From positions 1-36,603 of IMG/VR virus record IMGVR_UViG_3300027747_001536: a DNA stretch of 36,603 bases; one strand, given 5' to 3'. The DNA comes from a virus. The first letter of the stretch is position 1; every line of letters starts with the position of its first letter. The position numbers and the translations under genes are program-made. Positions 22,616 through 30,915 of the stretch are shown piece after piece. The notes beneath the pieces were generated by a model. That model made no database searches, was not told where the DNA came from, and saw only the letters and a program-made list of their open reading frames with translations.

Positions 22616-24302
22616 AAGCGGTTTGAAGACCTCTTAATATAAAAGATCCAGTTATTTTGTAAGGCTTATCGTATACAGCCTTGTCTCTAACCACAATTCC
22701 CTCTTGATCTTTAACATCGCCCAATGGAGAAGTTAAAGAGTCTAGTATTACGTCGCCTAAATACATTGTAGCATTGTATATTACAAATGAATCTATTGCT
22801 ATTTTAGCGTCTTTCATATCTGATACCAATTGATCAACTGGTTTTCCATCCATTATCCATATGAATACTTGCTTGCTTAGTGCATCAACAGTTTTGCCGT
22901 CTTTTAACTTTAGCTTTAAACCTTTGGTATTTTTAGCTCCATTCAACCAATCGTTCAATGATTTGGTTTCTTTCTTTCCTTTTGTTAAAACTACTGTGTA
23001 ATTTTTAGAAAGAGCTGAGGCGAAGTTAGGTTTCGTTTTTAATTTGGCTGGAATTTCTCCCATCACTTCAAATTCATACTTTTTAGCGACTGGGTTTACC
23101 TTCTTAATAAGTTCTGCCAATGCTTTTTTATTATAAGAGACTTCTTTGGTAACTCTTTTTGTAGGACTCACTCTTTCAAGTTCTAGTATATTGTGTATTG
23201 CTAAGAAATTACTCTCGTACTCTTGAACGTTTGATTTTCCTTCTACATATTCTATATTAAACATCTTGTTAGGATCGTTTAGCATGCCCAAAGATTCCAA
23301 TTCTCCTTTGATAGAGGGTAAAGTCTTGTTGAATATCTCTAATACTTTACCGCCTATTCTAATCATGCCGTGTCCTTCTCCGAATCTATCAGTAAGATCT
23401 TTAGAAGTAACGCCTTTAACGTCTAAAGGCTTATTAGAACCTCTATCCATTACGAACTGAGTCTTTCCGTCTACTTTAGCCAATCTAATAGAAGCGTTTA
23501 CTCCGTCTATTTTTACTGGAACTGAATTCTTTGTTAAAAAATCTCCAGTTTTTTGGAATACACTTAACAAATCTTTACCTGTTTTTACTGAAGGAATATC
23601 GAAAGGGTGTGCCATGTGTCCAGCTGCTCCTCCTTCGTTTAATAAGTTGTAAACTAAGTACTCTAGTATAAGAGATTTCTCAAAGCTAATAGATTCTTTT
23701 AAACTATTAGATTGAGAGAATTTTTTTTTCAACATGTCGGCTATTTTTGGATCGTACCAACCAAAGATATCGGTAAATAATTTTTTGTATTGTTCTGGTG
23801 TGGATTTAGAAGATAAAGCTTGTCTAATAGTAGTTCCGCTCATCTCACCGAATCCTGTAATGTCGTAAGAAGTGTGCGGAGCAACTATTAAATAGCCATG
23901 TTCCATGTAGCCTTGCATTTTCATTCCGGGTTTGTACTCTTGAAAGTAAGAATCTCCACCGTCTTTCTTTTTTCCTATCTTAAAGCGAGGATCTTCCTTC
24001 ATATCTTTCTCTCCAACCATGAAAACTATCGCAGTGGTCTTTGGATCGTACTTTTGAGTGATTTCTTCAGCCTTATACGGATTTTTTACTTGAACTAAAT
24101 TTTTGCCAAGTCCGTATTTGCTTATAATCTCTTGCTTTTCTTTAAAATTAAGTGGACTTTTTGGAAGGTTAACTACGTCTGAGGTAGCTATATAAGATTT
24201 GTCTTTACCAAACTTAGAAGCAAGCCAATTAAAAGACTCTGCGTGGTGCCTTCCGAATGGCTGGAAGCGTCCTGGATATATAGCAATTATGTTTTTGATC
24301 AC
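22605..24302 (-). CDS. Nucleotidyltransferase fused to an RNA/DNA ligase-like domain
   Basis: 565 aa. Start is GTG at 24302; a stop codon immediately precedes it in frame, so no other start is possible without losing the first motif. Residues 1-185 are an HxGH-type nucleotidyltransferase (NadM/cytidylyltransferase fold): AIYPGRFQPFGRHHAE at 7-22 and MSGTTIRQAL at 154-163. Residues about 225-565 look like a ligase-type nucleotidyltransferase: VPVKIDGVNASIR with candidate lysine K264, EFEVMGEIP-like motif III region, DQEGIVVRD (532-540, motif IV) and YKITGSF (548-554, motif V). LLNEGGAAGHMAHPFD links the two. Possible roles: NAD salvage, RNA repair or capping-like chemistry. An ATATTTAT motif ends 17 bp upstream. 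Confidence 0.85.
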   Translation of the reverse strand: MIKNIIAIYPGRFQPFGRHHAESFNWLASKFGKDKSYIATSDVVNLPKSPLNFKEKQEIISKYGLGKNLVQVKNPYKAEEITQKYDPKTTAIVFMVGEKDMKEDPRFKIGKKKDGGDSYFQEYKPGMKMQGYMEHGYLIVAPHTSYDITGFGEMSGTTIRQALSSKSTPEQYKKLFTDIFGWYDPKIADMLKKKFSQSNSLKESISFEKSLILEYLVYNLLNEGGAAGHMAHPFDIPSVKTGKDLLSVFQKTGDFLTKNSVPVKIDGVNASIRLAKVDGKTQFVMDRGSNKPLDVKGVTSKDLTDRFGEGHGMIRIGGKVLEIFNKTLPSIKGELESLGMLNDPNKMFNIEYVEGKSNVQEYESNFLAIHNILELERVSPTKRVTKEVSYNKKALAELIKKVNPVAKKYEFEVMGEIPAKLKTKPNFASALSKNYTVVLTKGKKETKSLNDWLNGAKNTKGLKLKLKDGKTVDALSKQVFIWIMDGKPVDQLVSDMKDAKIAIDSFVIYNATMYLGDVILDSLTSPLGDVKDQEGIVVRDKAVYDKPYKITGSFILRGLQTAFGK

Positions 24303-24319
24303 TTAAGAACAGTTTGGTA

Positions 24320-24327
24320 ATAAATAT
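24320..24327 (-). promoter_or_regulatory. Putative late promoter element before the nucleotidyltransferase-ligase gene
   Basis: Coding-strand TAGATATTTATTACCAAAC; the octamer begins directly after the stop codon of the nuclease gene and ends 17 bp before the GTG at 24302. It may separate replication genes upstream from late genes downstream. Confidence 0.55.
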
Positions 24328-27300
24328 CTACGCGGCTTGTTCTATTTTTGATCTACCATCGACCTTGTTTATTTCTATATGATGATCTACCACGTCTCGC
24401 ATAGAGTCAATATGGGATATGATCATAATAAACTTAAATTGCGTCTTAAGGTAGTCAAAAAGCATGACCATTGAGCTCAAATTAGTCTTATCAAGCGCTC
24501 CAAAGCCTTCGTCTATTGCCATGAAATTAGGCCTAGGAAGAGTGGATACGTTGATAAGAGAGGTTCTGATAGCCAAACTTGCCACAAACTTCTCCATGCC
24601 TGAAGTAAGTTCAAGAGGCCAAAAATTATTTTCGTCATAAGCGATGTATGCATTTATATTTTTATCGTCAGCGTGTAAAACTACTTGGAAATCCACCAAT
24701 TGCGCTAAAATGTTGTTGATCTCTTCTTCTACTTGAGGAATAATGTTGGCAATTAGCTTGTGAGGAAGACCGTCTCTGTGTACTGCTTGTAAATAGTACT
24801 GATAATCTTTGAATTTGGTCTCAAGGCCTTTTAATTTGGCTATTCCTTTCTCGTATTTTGTTTTGTTGCTCTCTGCAAGTTTCTTATTGGCAGTAATATC
24901 TGATATAGTATCGTTAATGATGTCCAACTCTTTGTCTATTGCTGTTAAGGTCTTATTTAGCTCTTCTATTTCAGCGTTTGTCTTCTTATTTTTTTGAATC
25001 GCTTGCTCTTGTTGATTGTGAGAATCTATTTTTGTGTTTATATTTGTTAATAAAATCTCAGCATCATTAAGTCGCTTTCTAAAATTATTTTCGTTCGCAT
25101 TCAGTCTATTCTTTTGCGCTTCTAAAGTTTGTAAATCTTTGTCGTATTGATCTTTTGCGTCTTTAATTTCTATTGCGGAAGAGCTGTCTTTTATTTTCTT
25201 TTCTAAAGTGTTAACTGCGTCTTCTAATTTTGCGACCGCTTTCTCTTCCTCTTGTATTGAATTCTTGGTTTCTATTGCGTCCTTAACAAAAACGTTGTCC
25301 ATACAGAATTTACAGTTAGGATCGTACTTTAATTCGGCCAATTTTTCCATTTTCTTCCTACTATTACGTAGATTAGTATTGGCTTGACTCAATTCAATAC
25401 GCTTTTCGTGTAAAGCTTCTGTATCCAATCTATGACTTCTTAGCTTTTCACTATAGTCTTCTAAATTTATGTCTTTGATTACCTTATCGTGTACAGTTTG
25501 TGTATTAAGTTCGGCTATTTCTTTATCCACTGAATTTATAAGATCTGCATTAAGGTTCATAGAAGAGGTCAGCTTATTAATACCGACTTCTATGGTAGAC
25601 TTTTGACCTTCTAACTCTTCTATGTCTACAATATCGTTGTCAATTGGAATTAGTTCAGTGGTTTTATTTAGTATAAGTCGATTAGTTGAAGTTCTTTTGG
25701 CTTCTATGGCTAACTTTTCCTCTTTCGCTTCTTCCAATGCAATCTCAAATGTGTCTACATCGAACTCTGCCTTCTTCAATAACTGATAGTAGTCTTCTTT
25801 TTGATACTCTTTCAAAAGAACAGAGACCTCCTTCATCTCATTGTTAGCGAGATTGTAGAGATCTTCGAACACATTGATGTCCAAGAACTGAGAAAGGAGG
25901 TCTTTACGGTCCTTTTGATTCATATCTATAAAACCTGTATTGTTGTTTTGCATGGATAACGCAGTAAGAACAAAGTCCTCGTAATTACCCATAACATTTT
26001 GAATGCTTTTGTTAGTGTCGTTTCTTTCTTTACCGTTTAAAGACACTTTATTGCCGTCTTGATCTGTATAATAGAAGTCCACGTTGACTTTTACGTTACC
26101 CAATTTTTGTTTCGATCCCTTTCTTTCTATAGTATGCTCCACTCCATTCAATTCAAAGACCAATTTGCACTTAAATGAGTCAGAATTACTGTTCATTACT
26201 TGCGCTGACTTAGTTGTACGAGAGCATCTGTCAAATATACAGTAGGCGATAGAATCCAATAAAGTAGATTTACCGCTAGCGTTTGGTGCAAAGATGCCGT
26301 AGGTTCCAGCCATGTTAGAAAAGTCGATAAAGTTGCCTTTTCCGTAACTAAACATGTTAGAGAATTCGAAAGTCTTGGGAATCCAAATTGAGTTTCTTGG
26401 AACTTCGGATTTTGGTAAAGAGTTGTTCACTATTTTGTTTATCTCGCAGATGTCCTTTATCGATTGTTCGTCTAAATCGAACTTTTCTTTTAAGAATTCT
26501 ATCATTATTGAGTTCTGATAGTCAACGTCTCTTACATTGTGTACGTTAAGCTTCTTATTTTCGTTGGAAGAGTTGGTGAAGTTTCTTATTTTCATCAAAG
26601 AGGTTTCCAATACGTTGTATTCTTGCTTGATTTCAGCTACTATTCTCTTGATTTCCGACTGATCTGTGTTTCTATATTTGACTCTTAGGTAAAGATTCTT
26701 GGGTAGTTTTGGTAACGGTTGATAGATGCCAGCGTCCACTTCTATTGTGTAGAAAGCAGTATCGTTTTCTATCTCTACGAACTCTGCAGACTTAGTCGCA
26801 ACGTCCCAAACGTATATGCCGTGTACTAAAGACTCTGCGTGATTCTGTTGTACCAAAGATCCTGGATATCCAATAGTCTTGGCTTCGTTTAGGAATTGAG
26901 TCTTGTGTATATCGCCTAGTAAAACTAAGTCAAAGCCTTCAAAATCGTCTACTTTCACGTCGTTTTCGAAAAGACCGAAGCCGCTTTCAGTAACTGTGCC
27001 GCTAACCGGTCCGTGATACAAACAGATCTTAAAGTCGTCTTGAGTACCGAAACATTTTGGATACTCGGTGTGACTGTCAAAAACCGACCAGTGATAAAAA
27101 GTAACGTTGTTGTTGTAAATGTCTAATGCGCAAGTCTTCTTAAGATAGGTTAGATTAGGATGGTTCAAAGCATTAACGATAGGAGTCAACGCATCCATTC
27201 TATGGCCGTTATTTAAGTTTGCATCGTGATTGCCTGGAATCAATAAGACTCTTCCAATGTCTGCCAATGTTTTTAGAAAGTTTTGTACCTCTTCTACTAA

Positions 27301-27477
27301 TTCTGGAGTTACGTCTGTCTTGGCATGAACGATATCTCCTGTCAAACAGATTAGATCGTCTTCTGTAAAATTTGCTTTAATGTAGTCGTAAAGTCTCTCG
27401 AAAACTCTTCTGTACTCTTCGTGTCTTTTGAAATTTCTAATGTGAATATCACTTACTTGAAATATTTTTCTTATCAT
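24328..27477 (-). CDS. Fused gp47-gp46 (SbcD-SbcC / Mre11-Rad50) recombination nuclease
   Basis: 1049 aa in one frame. N-terminal metallophosphoesterase: SDIHIRN (D10, H12), CLTGDIVHAK (G47-D48), IPGNHDANLN (92-95 GNHD), LYHGPVSG (H155) and LLGDIHKT (188-191). Residues about 365-1049 are the SMC-type ATPase: Walker A FAPNASGKST (396-405), long coiled coils, a zinc hook CKFC (C722, C725), signature LTSGMEKFVASL and Walker B FMAIDEGFGALD, then the H-loop IISHIDSM. T4 encodes gp47 and gp46 separately. The pair processes DNA ends for recombination-dependent replication. It follows the primase by 3 bp. Confidence 0.95.
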   Translation of the reverse strand: MIRKIFQVSDIHIRNFKRHEEYRRVFERLYDYIKANFTEDDLICLTGDIVHAKTDVTPELVEEVQNFLKTLADIGRVLLIPGNHDANLNNGHRMDALTPIVNALNHPNLTYLKKTCALDIYNNNVTFYHWSVFDSHTEYPKCFGTQDDFKICLYHGPVSGTVTESGFGLFENDVKVDDFEGFDLVLLGDIHKTQFLNEAKTIGYPGSLVQQNHAESLVHGIYVWDVATKSAEFVEIENDTAFYTIEVDAGIYQPLPKLPKNLYLRVKYRNTDQSEIKRIVAEIKQEYNVLETSLMKIRNFTNSSNENKKLNVHNVRDVDYQNSIMIEFLKEKFDLDEQSIKDICEINKIVNNSLPKSEVPRNSIWIPKTFEFSNMFSYGKGNFIDFSNMAGTYGIFAPNASGKSTLLDSIAYCIFDRCSRTTKSAQVMNSNSDSFKCKLVFELNGVEHTIERKGSKQKLGNVKVNVDFYYTDQDGNKVSLNGKERNDTNKSIQNVMGNYEDFVLTALSMQNNNTGFIDMNQKDRKDLLSQFLDINVFEDLYNLANNEMKEVSVLLKEYQKEDYYQLLKKAEFDVDTFEIALEEAKEEKLAIEAKRTSTNRLILNKTTELIPIDNDIVDIEELEGQKSTIEVGINKLTSSMNLNADLINSVDKEIAELNTQTVHDKVIKDINLEDYSEKLRSHRLDTEALHEKRIELSQANTNLRNSRKKMEKLAELKYDPNCKFCMDNVFVKDAIETKNSIQEEEKAVAKLEDAVNTLEKKIKDSSSAIEIKDAKDQYDKDLQTLEAQKNRLNANENNFRKRLNDAEILLTNINTKIDSHNQQEQAIQKNKKTNAEIEELNKTLTAIDKELDIINDTISDITANKKLAESNKTKYEKGIAKLKGLETKFKDYQYYLQAVHRDGLPHKLIANIIPQVEEEINNILAQLVDFQVVLHADDKNINAYIAYDENNFWPLELTSGMEKFVASLAIRTSLINVSTLPRPNFMAIDEGFGALDKTNLSSMVMLFDYLKTQFKFIMIISHIDSMRDVVDHHIEINKVDGRSKIEQAA

Positions 27478-27480
27478 GGT

Positions 27481-28407
27481 TTAACCCATCATTTTTTTGA
27501 GAATGATCTCACCGAATGTTAACGGCTTTGCTTGTTGTAATAATTTTGTCATATTTTCGAAACCTAAATCAGAAGGATCCTTTCCTTCTAATTGTATTAA
27601 ATAAACTTCCTTACCTAGATTTATCAACTGTTCTGAATAAGTCAATGCTTCTTTAAGCGCATCTTTATCCAAGGCCAAATATACTGTTTTTACTTGAGAT
27701 TCCACAAGTTTCAACATCAGTGCCTTTGGAATTGATTTGCCAAATAGAGGAACTGCATTTCTTTTTATTGCAATTGCGTCGAATATTCCCTCGCAAAGTA
27801 TTATTGGTACTGACCAGTTTACAAAGTACTCCATGCCGACTATTTCTGTCTTTTGGATTGAAGGAGCGTCGTACTTTTGATACGGATCCTTTTCGAATGA
27901 GCGCGCAATAAAGTAATTAACTTGACCATTTTTATCGTAAGAAGGAATCACAACTCTATTTCTATACCTTCCAGTTTTACAGTACCCAATGTTGTATTTT
28001 CTTATATCGTATTCGTTTATTCCTCTACTTTTTAAGTATACGGCTGCGTGACGATACTCCAAAGATTTATCGTTATCGGTCATTGAAATGAATTCTTTAG
28101 GCAAAAATACTCTTTCAGTTTCTACGTCTTCTATCTTGGTTCTATCGTTGGAAAAGTAGCCTTTCATCTCCACCATTCGAGGTTTATCTACACCAAGCTT
28201 CTTAAATAAAGACACCGGCGTTTTGCCTTTTGTCGCGGGGTGACAGGTCCAACAGTTGTATTGCCCGGTTGAAATGTTTACTATCAACTTTGGTTTCTTG
28301 TGATTGCAAATAGGGCAATGGAATGCGTGGTCCTTCTTATTTTTGTCGGGTTTTGATTTTCCCAACACAGATTCCAAAAGCCCCAAAACTAATTGTTCGT
28401 TCTCCAT
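27481..28407 (-). CDS. DNA primase, gp61/DnaG-like
   Basis: 308 aa from ATG at 28405-28407; a TTG at 28420-28422 would add five residues (MYIRF) and is less likely. N-terminal zinc finger with C31, C34, C52 and C55 (CPIC ... CWTC), then a charged linker, a segment AAVYLKSRGINEYDIRKYNI typical of DnaG-type catalytic cores, and a TOPRIM domain: IILCEGIFDAIAI with the catalytic glutamate, and VYLALDKDAL with the aspartate. It makes RNA primers for lagging-strand synthesis. T4 gp61 is 342 aa. No helicase domain is fused. It is the first gene of the minus-strand block, next to the divergent promoter region. Confidence 0.9.
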   Translation of the reverse strand: MENEQLVLGLLESVLGKSKPDKNKKDHAFHCPICNHKKPKLIVNISTGQYNCWTCHPATKGKTPVSLFKKLGVDKPRMVEMKGYFSNDRTKIEDVETERVFLPKEFISMTDNDKSLEYRHAAVYLKSRGINEYDIRKYNIGYCKTGRYRNRVVIPSYDKNGQVNYFIARSFEKDPYQKYDAPSIQKTEIVGMEYFVNWSVPIILCEGIFDAIAIKRNAVPLFGKSIPKALMLKLVESQVKTVYLALDKDALKEALTYSEQLINLGKEVYLIQLEGKDPSDLGFENMTKLLQQAKPLTFGEIILKKMMG

Positions 28408-28450
28408 AAATCTAATATACAAAAAATAGTTCGAACAAAAAAAATTAATC

Positions 28451-28480
28451 TTTGTTGAGCGTACTTAGAACTTATATTTC
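28451..28480 (+). promoter_or_regulatory. Bacteroidota-type host promoter candidate for the plus-strand block
   Basis: TTTG at 28451-28454, an 18-bp spacer, then TATATTTC at 28473-28480, close to the TTTG / TAnnTTTG consensus of Bacteroidota housekeeping sigma. It is 68 bp upstream of the first plus-strand ATG, within the 141-bp divergent gap 28408-28548. The rest of the gap is A/T-rich, with a G-run GGGGG at 28524-28528. Confidence 0.4.
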
Positions 28481-28548
28481 TTTTTGTCCCATAAAATAAT
28501 TATTTTTAAAACCTTCTACTACAGGGGGAAAACAACAGCAGCATATAT

Positions 28549-28725
28549 ATGAATACAGAAAATAAAGAAACAGAAAAACCGCAGCTAACAGAGGACGAAC
28601 TGCAGGGGATATACCTATATCTAAGTATGTACTACGAACAGATGACTCAAGAGCAAAAAGATACTTGGATAATGTTAATGAATGAATTGGATCCTGAATT
28701 TAATGACATTGAATATGAAGAATAA
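28549..28725 (+). CDS. Small acidic protein, 58 aa
   Basis: ATG at 28549, TAA at 28723-28725. Product MNTENKETEKPQLTEDELQG, then IYLYLSMYYEQMTQEQKDTW and an acidic end DPEFNDIEYEE. A short helix with aromatic residues between acidic ends. First gene of the plus-strand block; the next gene's start lies inside its 3' end (11-bp overlap). No family recognised; a small early regulator or host-interaction protein would fit the position. Confidence 0.65.
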   Translation: MNTENKETEKPQLTEDELQGIYLYLSMYYEQMTQEQKDTWIMLMNELDPEFNDIEYEE

Positions 28726-29020
28726 GTTAGAAGTATACGTTTTACAAGGTTGCGATAAATGTAAAAAACTAAAAGCAACTTTAGACAACTTAAAAATTAA
28801 GTACGAATCGATTCCTTGCGAAGAGTACCCCAATATGTGCGATAACATAGAGAATATAACTGGAGTGGATTCTTATCCAATGGTTAATTTGAACGGGAAG
28901 ATATATTATATTGCAGAGAAACACTCTGATATAGGAAAAATAAAAGTGATATCTGAGAATCTATCAACTAAAGGCATGTACTCGATAGATAATATCATAG
29001 ATGCGATAAAAAATTATTAA
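28715..29020 (+). CDS. Thioredoxin/glutaredoxin-like protein
   Basis: 101 aa from ATG 28715, which gives MKNKLEVYVLQGCDKCKKLK, a normal first beta strand followed by a CxxC active site at C13-D-K-C16. In-frame ATGs at 28703 and 28682 would add 4 or 11 residues inside the previous gene. Further thioredoxin-fold features: the cis-proline loop GVDSYPMVNLNG (Y-P at about 57-58). Likely a reductant for ribonucleotide reductase, as T4 NrdC, though no reductase gene is in the window. Confidence 0.85.
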   Translation: MKNKLEVYVLQGCDKCKKLKATLDNLKIKYESIPCEEYPNMCDNIENITGVDSYPMVNLNGKIYYIAEKHSDIGKIKVISENLSTKGMYSIDNIIDAIKNY

Positions 29021-29029
29021 ATTATAAAC

Positions 29030-29206
29030 ATGAGATACAAAAACCTAGTAATTAAAAAATTAAGCGAGATGGTCAATATGATCATGTACCAAAATTCCCA
29101 AATTTCCCAATTACGTCCTCCACAAGAGTTGAAAGCGACTTTAGAGAGAATGCAAGAGAAACTTAGAGAGATTGAACATTTAATAAACACTGAGCACGAC
29201 AATTAA
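29030..29206 (+). CDS. Small helical protein, 58 aa
   Basis: ATG at 29030, TAA at 29204-29206. Product MRYKNLVIKKLSEMVNMIMY, then QNSQISQLRPPQELKATLER and MQEKLREIEHLIN, predicted as two helices with a P-P hinge, possibly a helical hairpin. It lies 9 bp after the thioredoxin-like gene and 16 bp before the HD gene, filling the gap. Function unknown. Confidence 0.65.
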   Translation: MRYKNLVIKKLSEMVNMIMYQNSQISQLRPPQELKATLERMQEKLREIEHLINTEHDN

Positions 29207-29222
29207 TCAAAAAATAAAAGTT

Positions 29223-29855
29223 ATGAAAAAATTAACAGAAGAACAGATCCTTGAGAACTTACAGAAGTTTTACGGTTACATAGACAAGTACATCGCCTCT
29301 GACAGAAAAGATGCGTTACTGGAATTTTACAAAGCTAGAGAAGTTACTTTAGCCATCAGTCCAGCTTCCACTAAACTATCGCATCATAACTGTTTTCCAG
29401 GTGGGTACGTTGAACATGTTAACAGAGTAGTTGAAGCCTCTTTAGTTATGGATAAAGTATGGGAGCGCTTTGGTCAGAAGAAAGATTATACAGTTGAAGA
29501 ACTAGTATTCTCTGCAATTAATCATGATCTTGGTAAGTTGGGCACTAATGAACAGCCTTTCTATATTCCCAATGACTCTTCTTGGCACGTAGAAAAGCAA
29601 GGAGCTCATTTTAAATACAACACCAATATTACTCACATGAGAATTGCAGATCGTAGTCTATTCTACTTACAGCAAGCGAATATTTCTGTTAGCGAAAATG
29701 AATTCTTAGCAATCAAATTACACGATGGACTGTACGAAGAATCAAATAAGGCGTACTACATTACGTATAGCTCTGACTCTGAATTAAAATCTAATTTACC
29801 TTACATACTACATCAAGCCGATTTAATGGCTTCAAGAGTAGAAACACAAATTTAA
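29223..29855 (+). CDS. HD-domain phosphohydrolase
   Basis: 210 aa. GGYVEHVNRVVEAS supplies the first metal-ligand histidine (H65), AINHDLGKLG the HD pair (H101-D102), LKLHDGLYEES-like segment an intermediate histidine, and LHQADLMASRVET the last aspartate (D200); thus the full H...HD...D set is present. HD enzymes hydrolyse nucleotides, cyclic dinucleotides or 2'-3' cyclic phosphates; the substrate cannot be told here. It lies between small early-type genes and the late sigma factor. Confidence 0.88.
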   Translation: MKKLTEEQILENLQKFYGYIDKYIASDRKDALLEFYKAREVTLAISPASTKLSHHNCFPGGYVEHVNRVVEASLVMDKVWERFGQKKDYTVEELVFSAINHDLGKLGTNEQPFYIPNDSSWHVEKQGAHFKYNTNITHMRIADRSLFYLQQANISVSENEFLAIKLHDGLYEESNKAYYITYSSDSELKSNLPYILHQADLMASRVETQI

Positions 29856-29860
29856 TTAAA

Positions 29861-30133
29861 ATGACAGGAACAATTGCACTAGTATTATGGTTTGTCACTA
29901 TTATTGGCGCCGTAGTATACAATCTTTATAGAAAAAATAAACGTTTAGAAGAGATTGTAATTAATCAAAGCAGTTTCGTTAATGAAACGCTTTCTTTAAT
30001 GGACGATTTTAACGGATTGGTAAACAAAATAGACATGACAATGTGGGTTCAATCAGACCCAGAATTATTGGCTCTATTCGAAACAATTAAAGCAATTCAA
30101 TTACGCGTTCAACAATTTACGGGGAGAAAATAA
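29861..30133 (+). CDS. Small single-pass membrane protein
   Basis: 90 aa. Residues 3-21 (GTIALVLWFVTIIGAVVYN) form one transmembrane helix, followed by a positive cluster LYRKNKRLEE, which predicts the C-terminal 65 residues are cytoplasmic. The tail is helical with EIVINQSSFVNETLSLMDDF. No typical holin pattern beyond size and one membrane span. It precedes the late sigma gene by 3 bp. Confidence 0.7.
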   Translation: MTGTIALVLWFVTIIGAVVYNLYRKNKRLEEIVINQSSFVNETLSLMDDFNGLVNKIDMTMWVQSDPELLALFETIKAIQLRVQQFTGRK

Positions 30134-30136
30134 ACT

Positions 30137-30895
30137 ATGGCAGAAGAACTAATGGCTGAACAAGAAGTGGATATAGGTCTTACCATAAAAGGTACACCTA
30201 GAAAAAGAAAACCAAAAACTAAGAACGTTTACTTTACTTCTGAAACTGAAGAGGCCATTCTAAGGTATCGTTCGGCTCCTAATCAAGCGGTAGCAAATCA
30301 AATCTATAATAAGGAAATTCACTATGCTTTCTATAAGTTAGCTGAGAATATCATTCATACTTTTAAGTTTTACTACACAGAAGTAGATAACATTGAAGAT
30401 CTTAAGTTCGAAGTTATCTCTTTTCTTTTGCAAAAATTACACCTTTACGATCAATCAAAGGGCAAAGCCTATTCCTATTTTGGTACCATTGCTAAAAGGT
30501 ATTTGATCATCTACAATCAAAAGAATTACAAAAAGATGGTCTCCAAAATGCAAATTGAAGAGATAGACAATTCCGATAAAACTCATGAAACTTTAGTGCT
30601 AGAACCGGATTCCACCGATATTAATAGAGTATCGGTCATAGATGAGTTTATAAAATATGTGGACGAAAATCTAATGAGACTATTCGATAAGGATCAAGAG
30701 GTAAAAGTGGCCGATGCTATATTAGAAGTGTTCAAAAGAAGGGAAAACATAGACATTTTCAATAAAAAAGCTCTATTCATATACATAAAAGAGATGACCG
30801 ATTGCCAATCAAATACAATAACCAAGGTCATAAAGAAGCTTAAAGTTGTTTACAAGGAGGTCTTGGATCACCATATTGAAAATGTAGACCAGTGA
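30137..30895 (+). CDS. Late-transcription sigma factor, gp55-like
   Basis: 252 aa (T4 gp55 is 185). A basic N-terminal tail is followed by a sigma region 2-like block: NIIHTFKFYYTEVDNIEDLK, then FEVISFLLQKLHLYDQSKGK and AYSYFGTIAKRYLIIYNQKN (residues about 71-130), the 'D...LHLYD..KGKA..YF.TIAKR' pattern shared by gp55 proteins of aquatic T4-like phages. The C-terminal part is helical. It would recruit RNA polymerase to late promoters, with a sliding clamp and gp33 as partners in T4. The stop codon's last base begins an ATATTTAT motif for the next gene. Confidence 0.82.
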   Translation: MAEELMAEQEVDIGLTIKGTPRKRKPKTKNVYFTSETEEAILRYRSAPNQAVANQIYNKEIHYAFYKLAENIIHTFKFYYTEVDNIEDLKFEVISFLLQKLHLYDQSKGKAYSYFGTIAKRYLIIYNQKNYKKMVSKMQIEEIDNSDKTHETLVLEPDSTDINRVSVIDEFIKYVDENLMRLFDKDQEVKVADAILEVFKRRENIDIFNKKALFIYIKEMTDCQSNTITKVIKKLKVVYKEVLDHHIENVDQ

Positions 30896-30902
30896 TATTT
30901 AT
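30895..30902 (+). promoter_or_regulatory. Putative late promoter element for the plus-strand baseplate block
   Basis: GTGATATTTATTTAAAAAAA; the octamer ends 13 bp before the ATG at 30916 and marks the switch from the sigma gene to the structural genes. Extended match GATATTTATT with the minus-strand copies. Confidence 0.55.
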
Positions 30903-30915
30903 TTAAAAAAATCGT

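Noticed and set aside
28408-28450. Minus-strand promoter with a TTTG / TAnnTTTG pair before the primase
   Set aside because: Several T-runs followed by G can be fitted, but none has the right spacing and hexamer together.
29861-30133. Calling the 90-aa membrane protein a holin
   Set aside because: One membrane helix with a long polar tail fits many small membrane proteins; it is far from the endolysin and has no holin signature.
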